Position numbers and translations under genes: made by a program. A stretch of 64,000 nt of DNA from Uloborus plumipes (lineage: Eukaryota; Arthropoda; Arachnida; Araneae; Uloboridae): the NCBI GenBank assembly GCA_038373865.1, contig JAXGGA010000481.1:147501-211500 (forward strand), in the 5' to 3' direction. A model generated the notes under the pieces. The model was not told where the DNA came from and ran no database searches. It saw nothing but the letters and a program-made list of their open reading frames with translations. Below are positions 1 to 11,854 of the stretch, one piece after another; the first letter of the stretch is position 1; each line of letters starts with the position of its first letter.

Positions 1-325
1 GATACTTTTTAAAACATCAAAAGCTTAATTAAGTTTTAAATGTAAGTTAATTAAAAATAATGTTTTCTACGTCTTCTATTTTTTTTTTTTTTTTTTTTAG
101 AAATCTGATTTTTATCAGAAAAAAATATCTCTTTCAAATTTAACAAATGCGCTCGTCCCCTCCCACGTACTCAAGAAAAAATTCATGATTTGTTTGCACC
201 CTGTGATAAAGTATTTACACACGCGTAACTTGTAAAAGTTTTTTTCAATGAAGAAGTTGATACATTTTTAATTAAGATAATACTGCTAGTTGAAACCATT
301 TATGCTCAGAATGATACATTCTGAA

Positions 326-863
326 CAGGGGTGCCCACAGGGGGGGGGGGATTATGCCGCAAGTTGCGCCATCAAAATTTGGGGGGGGGGATTTTTTTAA
401 ACTAATTCATTTATTTATTTAAATTATTTATTAATTTATTTTTTAAATTAAATTATTTACTGATTTTTTAATGTAAATTATTCATTAATTTATTTTTTTA
501 ATTTAAGTTATTTCTTTATTATTAATTATTTATTTTGTGTGTGTGTGTGCTTGGAATGTCTGGAAAAAAAGGAGAAAAAAGCGATTCTATTCTGCGCATA
601 ATTAGTACTTTAAAAAAAATAATAATATAAAAAAAAGTTATAATTGAAAAAAATAAATAAAAATATTTAAAATATAAATAAATAATATTTTTAAAAAATA
701 ATAAATAATGTTTAAAAAAATAAACAAATAATATTTAAAAAATAAATAAATGATATTTTTAAAAATAAATAAAATAAAAAAGAGGGATAAAAATCACAAT
801 AGGGTTGTGAAAAATTTAGGGGGGAATTTGCGCCATTGAGCTTGGGGGGGATGGGCACCCCTG
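326..863. mobile_element. Non-autonomous hAT element (MITE), 538 bp
   Basis: The ends are inverted: CAGGGGTGCCCA at the left and its complement at 852-863. A perfect 8-bp direct repeat ATTCTGAA flanks the element at 318-325 and 864-871. An 8-bp duplication with CAGGG-type ends is the hAT signature. The interior is AT-rich low-complexity sequence, with G-runs and 'TTGCGCCAT' words near both ends, and has no coding potential. A diverged relative lies at 20861-21323. It is a passive element that would need a hAT transposase from elsewhere. Confidence 0.85.
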
Positions 864-912
864 ATTCTGAAGTCTAATTTCTTGTTGTTAAAACTCTAAA
901 GCGCACACTTAC

Positions 913-999
913 CGTCTCGAGAGTCACAAGTTTATCAATATTTGTCAATTGCATTAACTCTTCCTTCATTTTAAAGTTTCTAACTATGCTTAAAATGAA
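913..999 (-). CDS. Candidate internal coding exon of an unidentified minus-strand gene
   Basis: On the minus strand an 87-nt segment lies between a good acceptor (ttaattttcag, just above 999) and a consensus donor (GTAAGT at 907-912). It is open in phase 0 over all 29 codons, reading FILSIVRNFK at the start and DKLVTLET at the end. The candidate exon at 2664-2696 also ends in phase 0 at a GTAAGT, so the two could be spliced in frame. I do not recognise the peptide. A 29-codon opening is not rare by chance (roughly one in ten here), so the support is the pair of splice sites and the matching phase. The gene would continue left of the window. Confidence 0.4.
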
Positions 1000-2663
1000 C
1001 TGAAAATTAACAATAAGAGCTGCGTTAAATGAATAAATTGATTTTTACAATAAAGCCATGTGTAACAACAAGCTTCAGCGAAAAATTCATGTAAATTAGA
1101 TAATTAGAAGCATTTCTAAATGTAAACAAAAAGTTACACTAAATGGTATTATCTTCCATGAGTTAAAATATAAAAAAATATATATCGAGAAAAACAAATT
1201 TTGTCACCAATAGAAAATGTTTCTTGAAATTTTGTACCCATATATATATATTTACTAACACATTTTTCATGAACAACATACTATATTTCTGAAAATATGC
1301 CTCTTATCGTTTCCGTGTCAAAGAAAGAAGTTAAATGAAATCCAAGTCTTTTGTCGCAAACTTTTCCCCGTTGTATATTTATTTTTTTTAAGTTTCGGCT
1401 ATATATTCAGCAATGATTTCTCGGTTGAGAAAGTAAAACAATTTAAAATTTTCCACGAAATTACTATAATCAGTTTGCTAAAGAGAGAGGGGGAAAAATC
1501 TTCACACTTGCATAGTCAGAAAAAACAAAACGAGTCCCGAAAGCCGTGTTCAAAATGCAGCTTGCTTTACGGCGCTGCTATTACGCGTGAATTTAACAAC
1601 AAAGTTATGAGGAAAGAATATTTTTTCTTGTGATTATTATTATTATTTATTTTATTTATTTATTTTTTTTGCAGTCGTCTTAAAAATTTAACAATACCAT
1701 GTGCCTCTTTTTTTAAAACGTGAAACTTTTTAAGATTAAATTTATTTCTTAATATTTATTTATTATTATTTATTTATGTTTCTCAAAAGCAAATCATGTT
1801 TTTATTTGGAACCCAAAATACCAAGATCAGTACCCCCCCCCCCTCTCCTCCTCTTAAAAAAAAACGAATTCATTTTCACTTGAATTAATCTTTCGTCAAA
1901 ATTTAAAATTTTAATACATTTAATTTTTCAGTTTATCGTACGAATTAGAACGCAAGGTGAAAACTAGTTTAATTTTCTAAATTTGTTAAAAGAAAAGTAA
2001 TGCTATTGCAATGATTGAAACGCGTTCACTAAAAATATTTTTAATTTAAAAGCTGCACTGTTTTTAAAAATCGCATATCAGCTTAAACGCTACTGCTACA
2101 ATCTAATAAAATAGTCATCAATGATTAAGGTTCGTGAAACTAACAAATTAGAACGCACATTTTTTTTCAATTATTCATGAACGAAGTTATATTAATGTAT
2201 ACAGTATTTATTTAAATTAAGTTCCCAAATAAAACAAACATTAAATTTATTTCACGCACATGTTTTAACAGATTTTGTGTTTCCGGGTTCTTAAATTCAA
2301 AGGAAGAAGGCGGAAAAAAATGAAAAGAATAGAAAAAAAAGTGAGAAAGTGTTTCATTCGATTTCAAAGAGAGGAGAAAAAAAAAGGAAAAAATAATCTA
2401 AATAATTACTTGGGCAATGTCAAAACTTTTGCAGACTTAAAAGATAAATAAACTATTATGAGGTAATTTAAAAAATAAATACATAATTTCAAACATTTTT
2501 CATTCCTTAAATATTTGTGCAATATTGATGACGGTTTTTAAAATAACTCTACTTAGTAATATATAATGAGTGATAATTTAAAATATATATAAATATAACT
2601 GGAATGTTGAGAATAAATTCTTCGGAGTATTAATCTGTGCGCTGAAAATAAAAATTCACTTAC

Positions 2664-2696
2664 CTTTTGTAACATCAGAAAAGGAAACTTTTTCAT
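2664..2696 (-). CDS. Candidate first coding exon of the same minus-strand gene
   Basis: An ATG in a good context (AACAATGA) at 2696-2694 opens an 11-codon exon reading MKKFPFLMLQK. It ends exactly at a consensus donor, GTAAGT at 2658-2663, in phase 0. Joining it to 913-999 across a 1.66-kb intron keeps the frame open. It begins about 240 bp beyond the HEXIM stop codon on the same strand, so its promoter or 5' leader would overlap the HEXIM 3' UTR. Alternatively it is an internal exon with an acceptor at the TTTAG near 2706. The product is not recognised. Confidence 0.35.
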
Positions 2697-2934
2697 TGTT
2701 GACGCTAAATGGGTCAAAATACATAAAATGCGTAAACCAATAAAAACACCATTAGATTTTTAAAGCTTGTTTTTTACTTCAAGCACATTTACCGCCTAGA
2801 AAAGCAAATTTACAGCGAACATATGAGCGCAATCCACCGAATAAGCGAACGAAAAAGTTATGAAACTAATCGATATGTTATCGTCGAAAATGATAAACAA
2901 TGAACGAATACAAGCGCACGCCGAAGCAAGTTGT

Positions 2935-3762
2935 TCACGTTTTAAAAGGCAAGCGCCTTAAAAGTTTGTCATTTTCCCTCCGCAAGATGTCATTTTCTTG
3001 AGACAACTTTTCAATCTCTTCTCTGAAGACGCGAATTTTTTCAAGTTCTGCCTCAACATTTAGACCATTTGGCCTAAGTTCCTGATAACTTGGTTTGTTT
3101 GTTCTTGCTTCTTGAAGCGATTTCTCCAAAGTTTCAACTTTATCTTCCATGTTCACCAACTCTTGAACCAGCTCGATTTTAGACATACTGTTCAGGTGCT
3201 CTGCGTGAATGTCCTCATAGGTCTGTACAAATTGCTGTTGCAAAAACTCTTCTTCATCTTCTGGAGAACTATAGTAGTCATCAGATGAATCCAGACTGTT
3301 GCTGTTCTCTCTATGTCTGTGTCCATTCGAAATGTGTTCATAGTCGGGCTCTTGCACATCATGGTCCTCCATCAAGAACTGGGTAGTATTATAAGGGGCA
3401 AGAGTCAATCCATAAGAAGTCATCTCCTCCCGAATTCTGTAAGCCCTCTTGGAATCCCTCTCCTCCAATTCTCTTCTCTCATCCCAAGTGAGTTTGCTGT
3501 AGGGCTTCCACTTCCTTTTCCTCCGATTTTTATTTTTCCTTTTGCGAACTTCCGAAGAATTGTCCGATTGACGCACCTCGTCCGAATTTTGTTTCGAAAC
3601 ATTATTCGAATTTCCCGCTTTTTTATTTTTTTCGCGGACATTATTTTTGCGAGGGGTTTCAGGTTGACAAACAGAGCCCGCACTGTCACTTTTCGCTGAG
3701 CCGTTCGCCACAGCGCATTTCGCAAGTTTCTCTGGGGGGAGCAAAACGTCCACCCGACTCAT
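2935..3762 (-). CDS. HEXIM: HEXIM homologue (P-TEFb/7SK snRNP inhibitor), intronless
   Basis: A 275-residue protein. HEXIM proteins bind 7SK RNA and hold P-TEFb (CDK9-cyclin T) inactive in the nucleus, restraining RNA polymerase II pause release. Residues 72-88 form a basic RNA-binding/nuclear-localisation stretch (RKRKNKNRRKRKWKPY) followed by KLTW. APYNTTQFLMEDHD at about 122-135 contains the conserved PYNT motif needed for CDK9 inhibition. An acidic segment (SSPEDEEEF) lies at about 165-173. Residues 190-270 are a leucine/glutamate heptad coiled coil, the dimerisation and cyclin T-binding domain. The residues 1-70 are low-complexity and poorly conserved, as is usual. The start chosen is the ATG at 3762. 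The open frame extends upstream without another ATG (the codon at 3774 is TTG) and meets a stop at 3805-3807. A single uninterrupted exon fits the intronless vertebrate HEXIM genes. No AATAAA was seen within 250 bp downstream; one occurs near 2210 on this strand. Confidence 0.97.
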   Translation of the reverse strand: MSRVDVLLPPEKLAKCAVANGSAKSDSAGSVCQPETPRKNNVREKNKKAGNSNNVSKQNSDEVRQSDNSSEVRKRKNKNRRKRKWKPYSKLTWDERRELEERDSKRAYRIREEMTSYGLTLAPYNTTQFLMEDHDVQEPDYEHISNGHRHRENSNSLDSSDDYYSSPEDEEEFLQQQFVQTYEDIHAEHLNSMSKIELVQELVNMEDKVETLEKSLQEARTNKPSYQELRPNGLNVEAELEKIRVFREEIEKLSQENDILRRENDKLLRRLPFKT

Positions 3763-4000
3763 CGCGGCAGCCAAGTCGAAACGCGACCACCGTAAAATGC
3801 CAGCTTACGATCTACGTTTGAATATTGCGCACTCGAACCGCCTAGAACGACTACTGGAGAAAGGGGGAACTGGTCACTATGTATATCAACGAACACTTTC
3901 AGTGAAGAGTGCGCTACGAAATATAGTGCGTCATTTCATTAAATCGTTTTCGGACAATCCTTTTGTATTTCATCATAAATATCAAACTAATCTTCCATAA

Positions 4001-5617
4001 TGTATATATTCAGTGAAAATTCTCAACATGTTTCACTCTTCAATTTTTTAAAGAATATTTTTAAACTGCGGAGTAATACACTTTTTAGAAACCCGTACTT
4101 CTGAAAAAAATCACCAAGTTCGGAAGCATCTACACATGCTGCCATCTACAGGAGATTTGAGACACTGTGTACCACGTATGACAGTGTTTTTAAATGTAAA
4201 TAGCGAAAGATGAAACAATTTTACAATGCATTTAAAGGTATTTTTTAGCAGTCAAGCTATTGTAGCTAAGCGCAAGACGTTATACTTAATGTAAAAGCAG
4301 TTAATCATCGTGCTGTTTTCGTGTTCAATTAAAATATACTACCGAAGCGTGTTTATGACTGAGCTCATAATTATTTTTGGGGAAAAAAAGAAGGAAAACA
4401 GAAAAACCAAAGCAAAGTAAGAGTGAAAAAAAGAAGCATAAGTGCGTGCGCGCCGGCAAGGGTGTGCAAGGGGGCATCTTCACCCATTTACTTTAAAAGA
4501 AAGTAAGATCGTTTTTCAAAAATAAATTATGCTAATATTTTTTTAATTATTATGCCTTTAAAAATTGTTTTAATTAAAAAAAAAATTATTAATGCAAAAA
4601 AAAAATAAATAAATAAATTTCTAAATAAAAATAAACTCATACTAAAAAAAAAAATCTTATGTTTACGTCCTTGAGTGCTGGTTGGGGACGCAAGGAATAT
4701 ATTCCTTCAGACTTTTAAAAATTAAATTTATTTAGGAAACAAAATACTTCTTAAAATATTTTTTCATAAATTTTTAATATTAATCTTTTTTAAATAGTTA
4801 TTATTTGAGACTAAATATTAATATTAAATAAATAGAGTTTTATTCATTTTAATCGGAGAACAGACTTCGAAATACATCACAAAAAATATTAATATAATGC
4901 TTATGTCCATGAGTGCCAGGAGGGCTACAAGGAGATCAGTTTCATTCCCTAGTTTTATAAAATAAAATTAATTAACAGTGGAAAAACTATATAAGAAGCA
5001 TTTTTATGTCTCATGTAGTTTTTACTACAAAATCACGAAAAATATTAATCTCACGTTTTTTACGCCCCTGCTAAAACCATATTTCCATCACCTCAAATGG
5101 CCCTTCCCTTATTACAAAAAGAGTGCTTTAGAGAATTTGTGAAGAAATAACTATTGCGTCTTTTAAGCATGACATGGTATCTTCATCATCATTACAAGCG
5201 CAAAAATATATGAAAAATAAAAATAGTAAAAAAAACTTAATGTTCTGAAATATGGCTTTTCAAATGTTGACATCGTAAATTACGCGTCAATAGAATATAA
5301 ATACTTTTAAATCTACGACAATAGAAGATGGTACATGTTGCCTACCCCAGTTTTATTTTGGATAAAACTATTTAAGTCTCTTGTAGATACATATACGGAA
5401 ATACCCCTACAGTCAGTGCTGTATTTCCGTATGGGCTAAGTGGGCTATATAGCCCAGGGCGGCACTTTTTCCGTGTTGAAAAGTAAAGACTTTTTTTTTT
5501 TACAACTCTAAAATTCAACACCTCAGGGGGTGGTCAATTTCAAAAGCCCAGGACGACATCATATACAAATACGCCTCTGGGTGCGGCTCAATTCAATTCA
5601 AAGTTCTTCGTCCCCCT
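4001..5617. other. Intergenic, no gene recognised
   Basis: AT-rich sequence upstream of HEXIM with long A and T runs. Two loosely similar stretches at about 4650-4700 and 4895-4935 share a TTATGT..CGTCC/TCCATGAGTGC pattern and may be old repeats. A short palindrome, GGGCTATATAGCCC, lies near 5441-5456 within what looks like a decayed repeat. No convincing exon. Confidence 0.5.
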
Positions 5618-5625
5618 ACTCCAAT

Positions 5626-5895
5626 CAGGGGGAAAATGATCAATTTGCTAAATGAAGTTTCAATTTTATCAAATAATAAAATACAAGCATACACACAAGT
5701 CGTACATGCATAACATTTAGTAAGAAAAAGCATTAGGCATCTTTTAAAAAACAATTCTAAAAACTAAAAAGAACAAACAATCTCAATGTTGCAATGTTGT
5801 CTACAAATTGCCGAATTGTCAGCAATATGTGCCGAATACAGAAATTATTAGGAGGTCACAGTGACCTCCTATGACCTCCCATCGGGGCGCTCCTG
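5626..5895. mobile_element. hAT MITE, family copy 1 (270 bp)
   Basis: A perfect 8-bp target duplication ACTCCAAT lies at 5618-5625 and 5896-5903. The ends are CAGGGGG and its inverted form ..TCCTG, typical of hAT. The body matches the reverse complement of 7467-7764 along its whole length, for example the shared stretches around GTCGTACATGCATAACATTTAG and AATCTCAATGTTGCAATGTTG. Near the right end is a short palindrome, AGGAGGTCACAGTGACCTCCT (5849-5870 region). Non-coding. Confidence 0.85.
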
Positions 5896-5903
5896 ACTCC
5901 AAT

Positions 5904-7458
5904 ATAAAAACGTCCGCATGAAAACTCTCATGTGGCTCGTCACCCCGCTTTGCCGACCTCTGATGAAGGCTTCAGGACTATTAATAAACAAATTGTACGA
6001 GTAATTTATTTGAGGCATCGGCCAAAGATAAGCTTAGCGATTGCGTCGGAGTTTTTCATCCTATTTCCTAGTTATTTTCTGCAAAGTAAGAACTTTTGCA
6101 TAATTTCCTTATGTTTTACTAGTTTCATATTTTTAACCTGAAAAGTCTTCGTGTATTTGCTAAAATTATTTGTAATAAGTTTATTTCTTTTACCAGCGGC
6201 ATCACAACTGAATAAGCAGCCATAATAAATATACCTGCCTAGACAAAAGCCCCAGTTTTTGCCCCCTCTCACATTCTCCAGAGAATAAATAAGACACCCA
6301 CATCGGCCCCAGTGATTGCGAAAAACTAAAACTATAGTCAGATCTTGGTCTCTTCTATAAAATTTTAAAAATCTTGTTATTAGAGAACTAAAACTTTTAA
6401 ATTAAATAGTTTTGGGAAAGATTTAAACATATTTAGAAATCGCTTTAAGAAGAATAATAAAATGAAAAAATAAATAAATAAACAAATAGAAAATAAATAA
6501 ATAAAATAAAAATGAATAAATAAATAAGAAACAATAATTTGATTTTAGACATCTTGAATTCAAATTATCTTTTTCGCAAGGACGAACTGTGTGTGCTCCT
6601 TCGTCACCATACAGGACATAGGCGCCACCATATGACGTGACGCAGCGGGACATCCCGTTGCAGACTCCGACTCCAATCTGAAAAAAGGATTACACGACGT
6701 CTGAGGTCCGAAAGGAAAACGAATCGCGATGTGTCAATGCTCAATAAAAAATAAATAATTTACAAAAATCCTAGCATTATCATTATCAATATTATTGCTA
6801 TTATTAAATTATTGATTTAGATGCGGGTGCATCCTTCTCCTACATATGAATCTGTCGGTGGCCTTGAAATAAACCTTCGGTGATAAGAGTAATTTGCACA
6901 GCAATTATATCTTCGTTTGCTGCAAGTTGTGTGAATAAAATATACATAAAAATAAATTAAAAGGTCTGTTAGAATTTACGGAAGTCCGTTTTTATATTCT
7001 TACATAAAAAAAAAACAATTGTTTCATCTCTTCCACATCAAAATTTTTGCAGTTGCTTTCATTTGAATGATTCACACATAACATAATTCAACATATTGTT
7101 TCATAGCCAATAGTTGAGTTTGAAAAATAAAATGAAGTAGTTATAAGATGAAATTTGCTATCAGTGGATTTTTTCCCCATACATTTTAGGTTGTCCTAAG
7201 TTTTCAACAAAACTAATTGAAAAGCCCGTATTTTATACTTCCATCATCAAATAGTATTTATTTATAAAGGACTACAGATGAAGAGAATAAATATCAATTT
7301 TGTGTAAGATATAATAATCCAAAGTGGCTATCAAAATCTTTCACGTGAAAAATAGCCTCCTTTCAATACGTATAGTTACCCGACTTGCCTCAGCTTGTGT
7401 GTTTTTTAAAACAGTTCCAGTTGTGAAACAAAATCTCATTGATTTGTATTACTGTAAG
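5904..7458. other. Spacer between two inverted hAT MITE copies, no gene recognised
   Basis: Unique AT-rich DNA with a low-complexity AAATAAATAAAT tract at about 6465-6530. Short GC-richer patches at 5935-5990 and 6590-6680 have no supported reading frame. The flanking MITEs are two independent insertions, each with its own target duplication, so this is not the inside of one large element. Confidence 0.5.
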
Positions 7459-7466
7459 CAGACGAA

Positions 7467-7764
7467 CAGGCGCGCACCGATGGGAGGTCGCAGGAGGTTA
7501 CTGTGACCTCCCAATAATTTAAGTATTCGGCGCATTTTGCTGACTATTCGGCAATTTGAAGACAATATTGCAACATTGAGATTGCTTGTTTTTTTTTTAG
7601 TTTTTAGAATTATTTTTTAAAAGATGGCTGTTTTTTCTCACTAAATGTTATGCACGTACGACATGTGTGCATGCTTGTATTTTATCATTCGGATAAAATT
7701 GGAACTTCATTCGGCAAACTGATAATTTTCCCCCTCCCAAAAATTTTAGTTCGGAGAGCCCCTG
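7467..7764. mobile_element. hAT MITE, family copy 2 (298 bp, inverted relative to copy 1)
   Basis: The ends are CAGGCGCGCACC at the left and GAGAGCCCCTG at the right. The 8-bp flanks CAGACGAA (7459-7466) and CAGAAGAA (7765-7772) differ at one base, so this is a slightly aged hAT target duplication. It contains the same GGAGGTC..GTGACCTCC palindrome as copy 1, here near its left end. Non-coding. Confidence 0.8.
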
Positions 7765-8259
7765 CAGAAGAAAATTAAGTAAGTTTTTTTTTGAACAATT
7801 TTTAAAGTAATATTTTCAATACTTAGATCGAACATTTTGTAAAACAGAATAGACCGATCGTTTAGAGACATTTTTATTAATATTGCTGCATTTAAAATTT
7901 ACTGTGGGGGAAAAATTCTGTTTTCATAATTTACTGACCTATATCAGCATGAAAAAACAAAGTGACGAAACGGGGTAAAATTTCGCGGGGCCTTGGAGCA
8001 AAAGTGCGCAATGCTTACTTTTAATTCATGCAGCCAAATATGCAAATTTCACTAGATTGGTTTTTAAAGTTGCTTAATTTCATTTTGGTTCGCTAATCGA
8101 ACAAGGAGAACTGAATGAAGACTGTTAATCGACAGTCTTTTAGATCAGGTTCGTTTTTTATGTATTCAGTAATGTCTATTCGACAAACCTCAAAATAAAG
8201 AATAGGTCATACTGAAGGAGCAATAAGAAAACGGTTATAGAAAGGGAGGATGTAGCAAA

Positions 8260-9024
8260 CAGGGCTGCGGAGTCGGAGGAAAAATGGTCGACTCCGACTT
8301 CGACTCCGGCATTTTAAAACTTCCGACTCCGACTCCGACTCCCGACTTCTGCTTTTTTTTATTATTTACTTTTTTTTCCAAAATGTGAAGAGGGAAAACC
8401 CTAAACGAAGGTTGAAATATTAAGTCCATTTTTAAAATTTTCATTTTTATTCATGGTCGTAGCCAGAACTCAGTTTAGGGGGGGGGGGATATCAAGCAGA
8501 GGTATCCCAGTTGGAGGTCATGGGAAGGTCATTGTGACCCCTCAAAAAGGTCAATTTTCTCGAATTCTCGCAGATAATTTCACCACATTTACTTCAATTA
8601 TCGGAGGTCACTATGGCCTCCCAAAGAGACCATTTTCTCCAGAGCAAAAGAAAAGTGCCGCTCTTGCCGTTTGATTCCGTACAAAACGAATCCTTTTCTT
8701 GCTAAATCACCAAACTATTTTAACACATTGCATTTTTGCCGCAAATATTTTTTATTCACTTGCATAATCCCAAACATAGCAATTCGTTTCACAAAGCAGA
8801 CCCGCCATTTTGAAGCCCTTTTTAATGATCCTAGATGCTTAGGATTTGGATATTGGAAGCTGAAAATTTGTATATGTTAGTTTCAAAGATATATTTTCAC
8901 CTCCATAAAATTTCATCCAAATCGGGGGTGATCGGAGTCGGAGTCGGAGGCCACTTGTTTTTCAGCGATTCCGACTCCGACTCCTTTGGTCCAAAATCTT
9001 TCCGACTCCGACTCCGCAGCCCTG
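8260..9024. mobile_element. hAT MITE with GGAGTCGGAGTC-rich ends (765 bp)
   Basis: The terminal inverted repeat starts CAGGGCTGCGGAGTCGGA on the left and mirrors it on the right (…TCCGACTCCGCAGCCCTG). The flanks are GTAGCAAA (8252-8259) and GTAGCAAG (9025-9032), an 8-bp duplication with one mismatch. The subterminal regions carry repeated GACTCC/GGAGTC hexamers in inverted orientation. The middle (about 8450-8660) holds G-rich sequence with repeated GGTCA/TGACC words and may be a nested insertion. Short open frames inside are by-products of the repeats. Confidence 0.85.
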
Positions 9025-9860
9025 GTAGCAAGTCACCATGGTCTATTTCAAGGAACATTTTTAAAAGAACAAGAAGATTCCATCTTTGAAAATACTACAA
9101 GTCTCTTTTTTTTTATACAGAATTTTACTTAAAGTGACTCTTCGTATACTATCTTAAAAGAGTGGAAAAACGGAACATTAAATGTTATATTTGCAATGGA
9201 TGTTTACATGATTTTCAGATATAATTTTCGGTCACCCAGGAGACCCTAGCGTTCGAAATTTGTCGGACCCTGTATATTCTCCAAGCCTCCCTCATGACCG
9301 GTGCTACTATTGATATGGCCCCTGGGCACGTAGGTGGTGGGGGGGGGGGGAGCTTTTCCCCAGAGGTGAAAAAAGGGGGTAGCAAAGAAAAGGAGAAAAA
9401 AAAAGAAAGTGAGAAATTAATGAACTTTTCCTGCAAACATCAATAAAACAACTTTAAGGTGTCCACACATGATCAAGCATGCTTGTACAAGCACGCATGA
9501 GCGTTTGTAGGGGATTTTGCACAAGCACGCGCAAGGAAATTTGCACTAACACGCTCGTGCAAGTAGGTGCGTAGTAAGAATGAGCGTAATTGCCAGAACT
9601 AGCGGTGTCGGAAACTTGGGGTTCGGCTTTTTTGGGGAATACGGTTTGAAGCTGGAGCGGCAGTAGAAGGATATTTATCTTCATATGTATAAGGGAGTTT
9701 CTCTGTAATTTTTTTTTGGTCTAGAAATTATTCAATCCCCCCTATCAGTCTCCTGGCTACCCCAATCGTGTAGTCTGACACTTAAAGGTAATATTTCGGA
9801 AAACCTATTAACACTACATAGATTTGGCAATTAATATCTAAAATTAGACTGATGCAACTA

Positions 9861-11164
9861 GGGTTGGTTCGGGTAAGCGGGCCACCCCTCTTAAAACTGA
9901 AATGCGCACATGATTTTTGTACTTTTTTGTACTGATCATGTTATATTTCATCACAATGATTTGTTTTGCATATATTTGGGTTTCATGGAACTTTTTTTTG
10001 ATCATATAATTTATGTCAAAAAAATTTTCAAAAAAAAAATTTTTTTGCGAGTTCGAGCAACATTTTTCAAAGAAGTGTTACAATGTTAATTTTTATTATA
10101 TTTTTTATGTTCATCAAGTTTTTTTGTAGAGTTTAACCTGAATTACACATTGCAATAAGAATTTTTATGCAAAGTATTATTAATAAGTGTTTAAGGGGAG
10201 GGGTCCCACTTACCTCTTGGTTTTTCTCAGTTAGGGTAAGTGGGCCCCCTTATAATAATGATGATTTCAAAATGAAAAGCAGTTCTGATGAAGCAATTTC
10301 TAAGATGAAATGAAAGATAATGATGCAGACCTAGAAGGAATTGGTTCTTTAGCTACAAAAACTGCAAAAGCTGGTAACTATGTATTTGGGAAACTTATAT
10401 AAAAGAAAAATATAAAGTATTGTGAAGTTCTAACTTTACAATATGATACAAATGAAAAAAATGCTGCTACATTTGATAGAAAGAATAGAAATAGCTACAC
10501 TTTTTATTGATTTGATGTAAGTGATGTTAGAATTAGAATTATAACTCAGGATGAAATGATAATGTCTCTCTCTCAACAAACTTCAAACAGACGCTGTCAT
10601 TAAGTGTTTCCATTTTTTTTCAACCTATATATTTTTTCTTATTTGACCGAAATTGATCTTAATCGACTCTATTATGTTTGTTCAACACTAATTTATATGT
10701 AAAAGCAAAAAATATGCCTAACGGCTTTTAATGAATTTCACAGACACAATTGTTTTGTATTCTGCTTTCTAATTTTCTGTTATACACATTTCAATGTAAG
10801 TACATATCTCGTTAAATGGATACATTTACAAATAAGTATTTCCTACTAAAATGTTACATACTTTATCAGGTAGGACATGCAAACCCCTTTTTTAGACATG
10901 TTCACTTTAAATATAAATAAATGAGGGGTGGCCCACTTACCCCTTCCTAGGGGGTAAGTGGGCCACCCACGTCATTTTTTAAAGAATACGATAGTTAAAA
11001 ACAATTAAATCATTTTTTAGGAAATAATGCTGAACTTGTGTTTATTAATAATGTTCAAGATAAAATAAGTCAACAAGTTTAAACTTTTTTTTGCTTTAAA
11101 GCTGTTGCATAAGGCTTTAAAAACGAACTGTTCTAAAAAGGGGCCAACTTACCCTAACCAACCC
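9861..11164. mobile_element. Decayed pogo/Tigger-type element, TA-flanked (1.3 kb)
   Basis: Inverted ends GGGTTGGTTCGGGTAAG.. and ..CTTACCCTAACCAACCC, each abutting TA (9859-9860 and 11165-11166), fit Tc1/mariner-superfamily target choice. The terminal word GGTAAGTGGGCC recurs inside: near 10235, and as a back-to-back palindrome at 10927-10968. A decayed coding segment (10310-10603) resembles the C-terminus of pogo-type transposases, so this is a deletion derivative. Confidence 0.7.
10310..10603 (+). pseudogene. Remnant of a pogo/Tigger-type transposase C-terminus
   Basis: One frame reads, with two in-frame stops, KAGNYVFGKLI-stop-KKNIKY, then YDTNEKNAATFDRKNRNSYT, then DVSDVRI, then DEMIMSLSQQTSNRRCH, and ends at TAA 10601-10603. 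From family knowledge this follows the C-terminal pattern of many arthropod DDE transposases: GDYVLVKF..KK..KY, a basic stretch, then D..DI...LP.PT.NRRG. The stops make it non-functional. It sits on the plus strand between the left end and the central palindrome of the element. Confidence 0.55.
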
Positions 11165-11854
11165 TATATAGTTTTTATGAAATAAGGTCTAATTACGTAT
11201 TTCTAAAACTTAATATTTTTATGGTTGTTCCGTCCAGAGTTTTTTCAAACAGTTCCCTGCCACAAATTCAACGCTACAATAGAAAAAAAAAAAGATTTTT
11301 TCTTGCAAATGCTTTTTTGCATGAAGTTAAACGCAATCAGCGTGAATTTCCCGGAATTGCTGAAAACCGGTGTTAAAAAGCATCTTTGTTTAGTTTCAAC
11401 GCCACATTTGTGATGAAAGTATGCATGTTGGTCGTTGCGAAAACAGTCCTCTGGTAAGTGATTTTATTAATGCCAATTAGTTTAATTATGACACATATAT
11501 ATTATTTATTATGTCCATGATTTGTGTCGACATGTATGGTAGTTTCATAACACATTTTGTTCTAATAATTTTGTAAATATTACGCAATTAAGTGAAAATA
11601 CACAGTCCCCTGCCAAGTAATGCTGGGCACGGGACTTGCAACCTGTCATGATTTATCAGAAAAACACAAACTTCAATTCGTCCTCTTTTGAACCAAAGTA
11701 ATAGATTCATTTCTTAAGTAATAGTACTATAATTATATGAACATTTCGAAAGAGCATGTCTGGACAGATTCTGTATGGGAAGTTATGAGTTTACAGAGAA
11801 TCACTAATAATAGAGAATGTGGGTGGAGTAACATTTAATGAATAATAAAAATAT

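Noticed and set aside
3313..3725. Open frames on both strands overlapping HEXIM (128 and 101 residues)
   Set aside because: They are shadows of the HEXIM coding sequence; residue composition and lack of any motif do not support them.
3763..3774. Upstream extension of HEXIM to a TTG at 3774
   Set aside because: Nuclear genes start at ATG; the first in-frame ATG is at 3762 and gives a normal HEXIM start.
5626..7764. One 2.1-kb transposon with long inverted repeats
   Set aside because: Each inverted copy has its own 8-bp target duplication (ACTCCAAT and CAGA(C/A)GAA), so they are two separate hAT MITEs.
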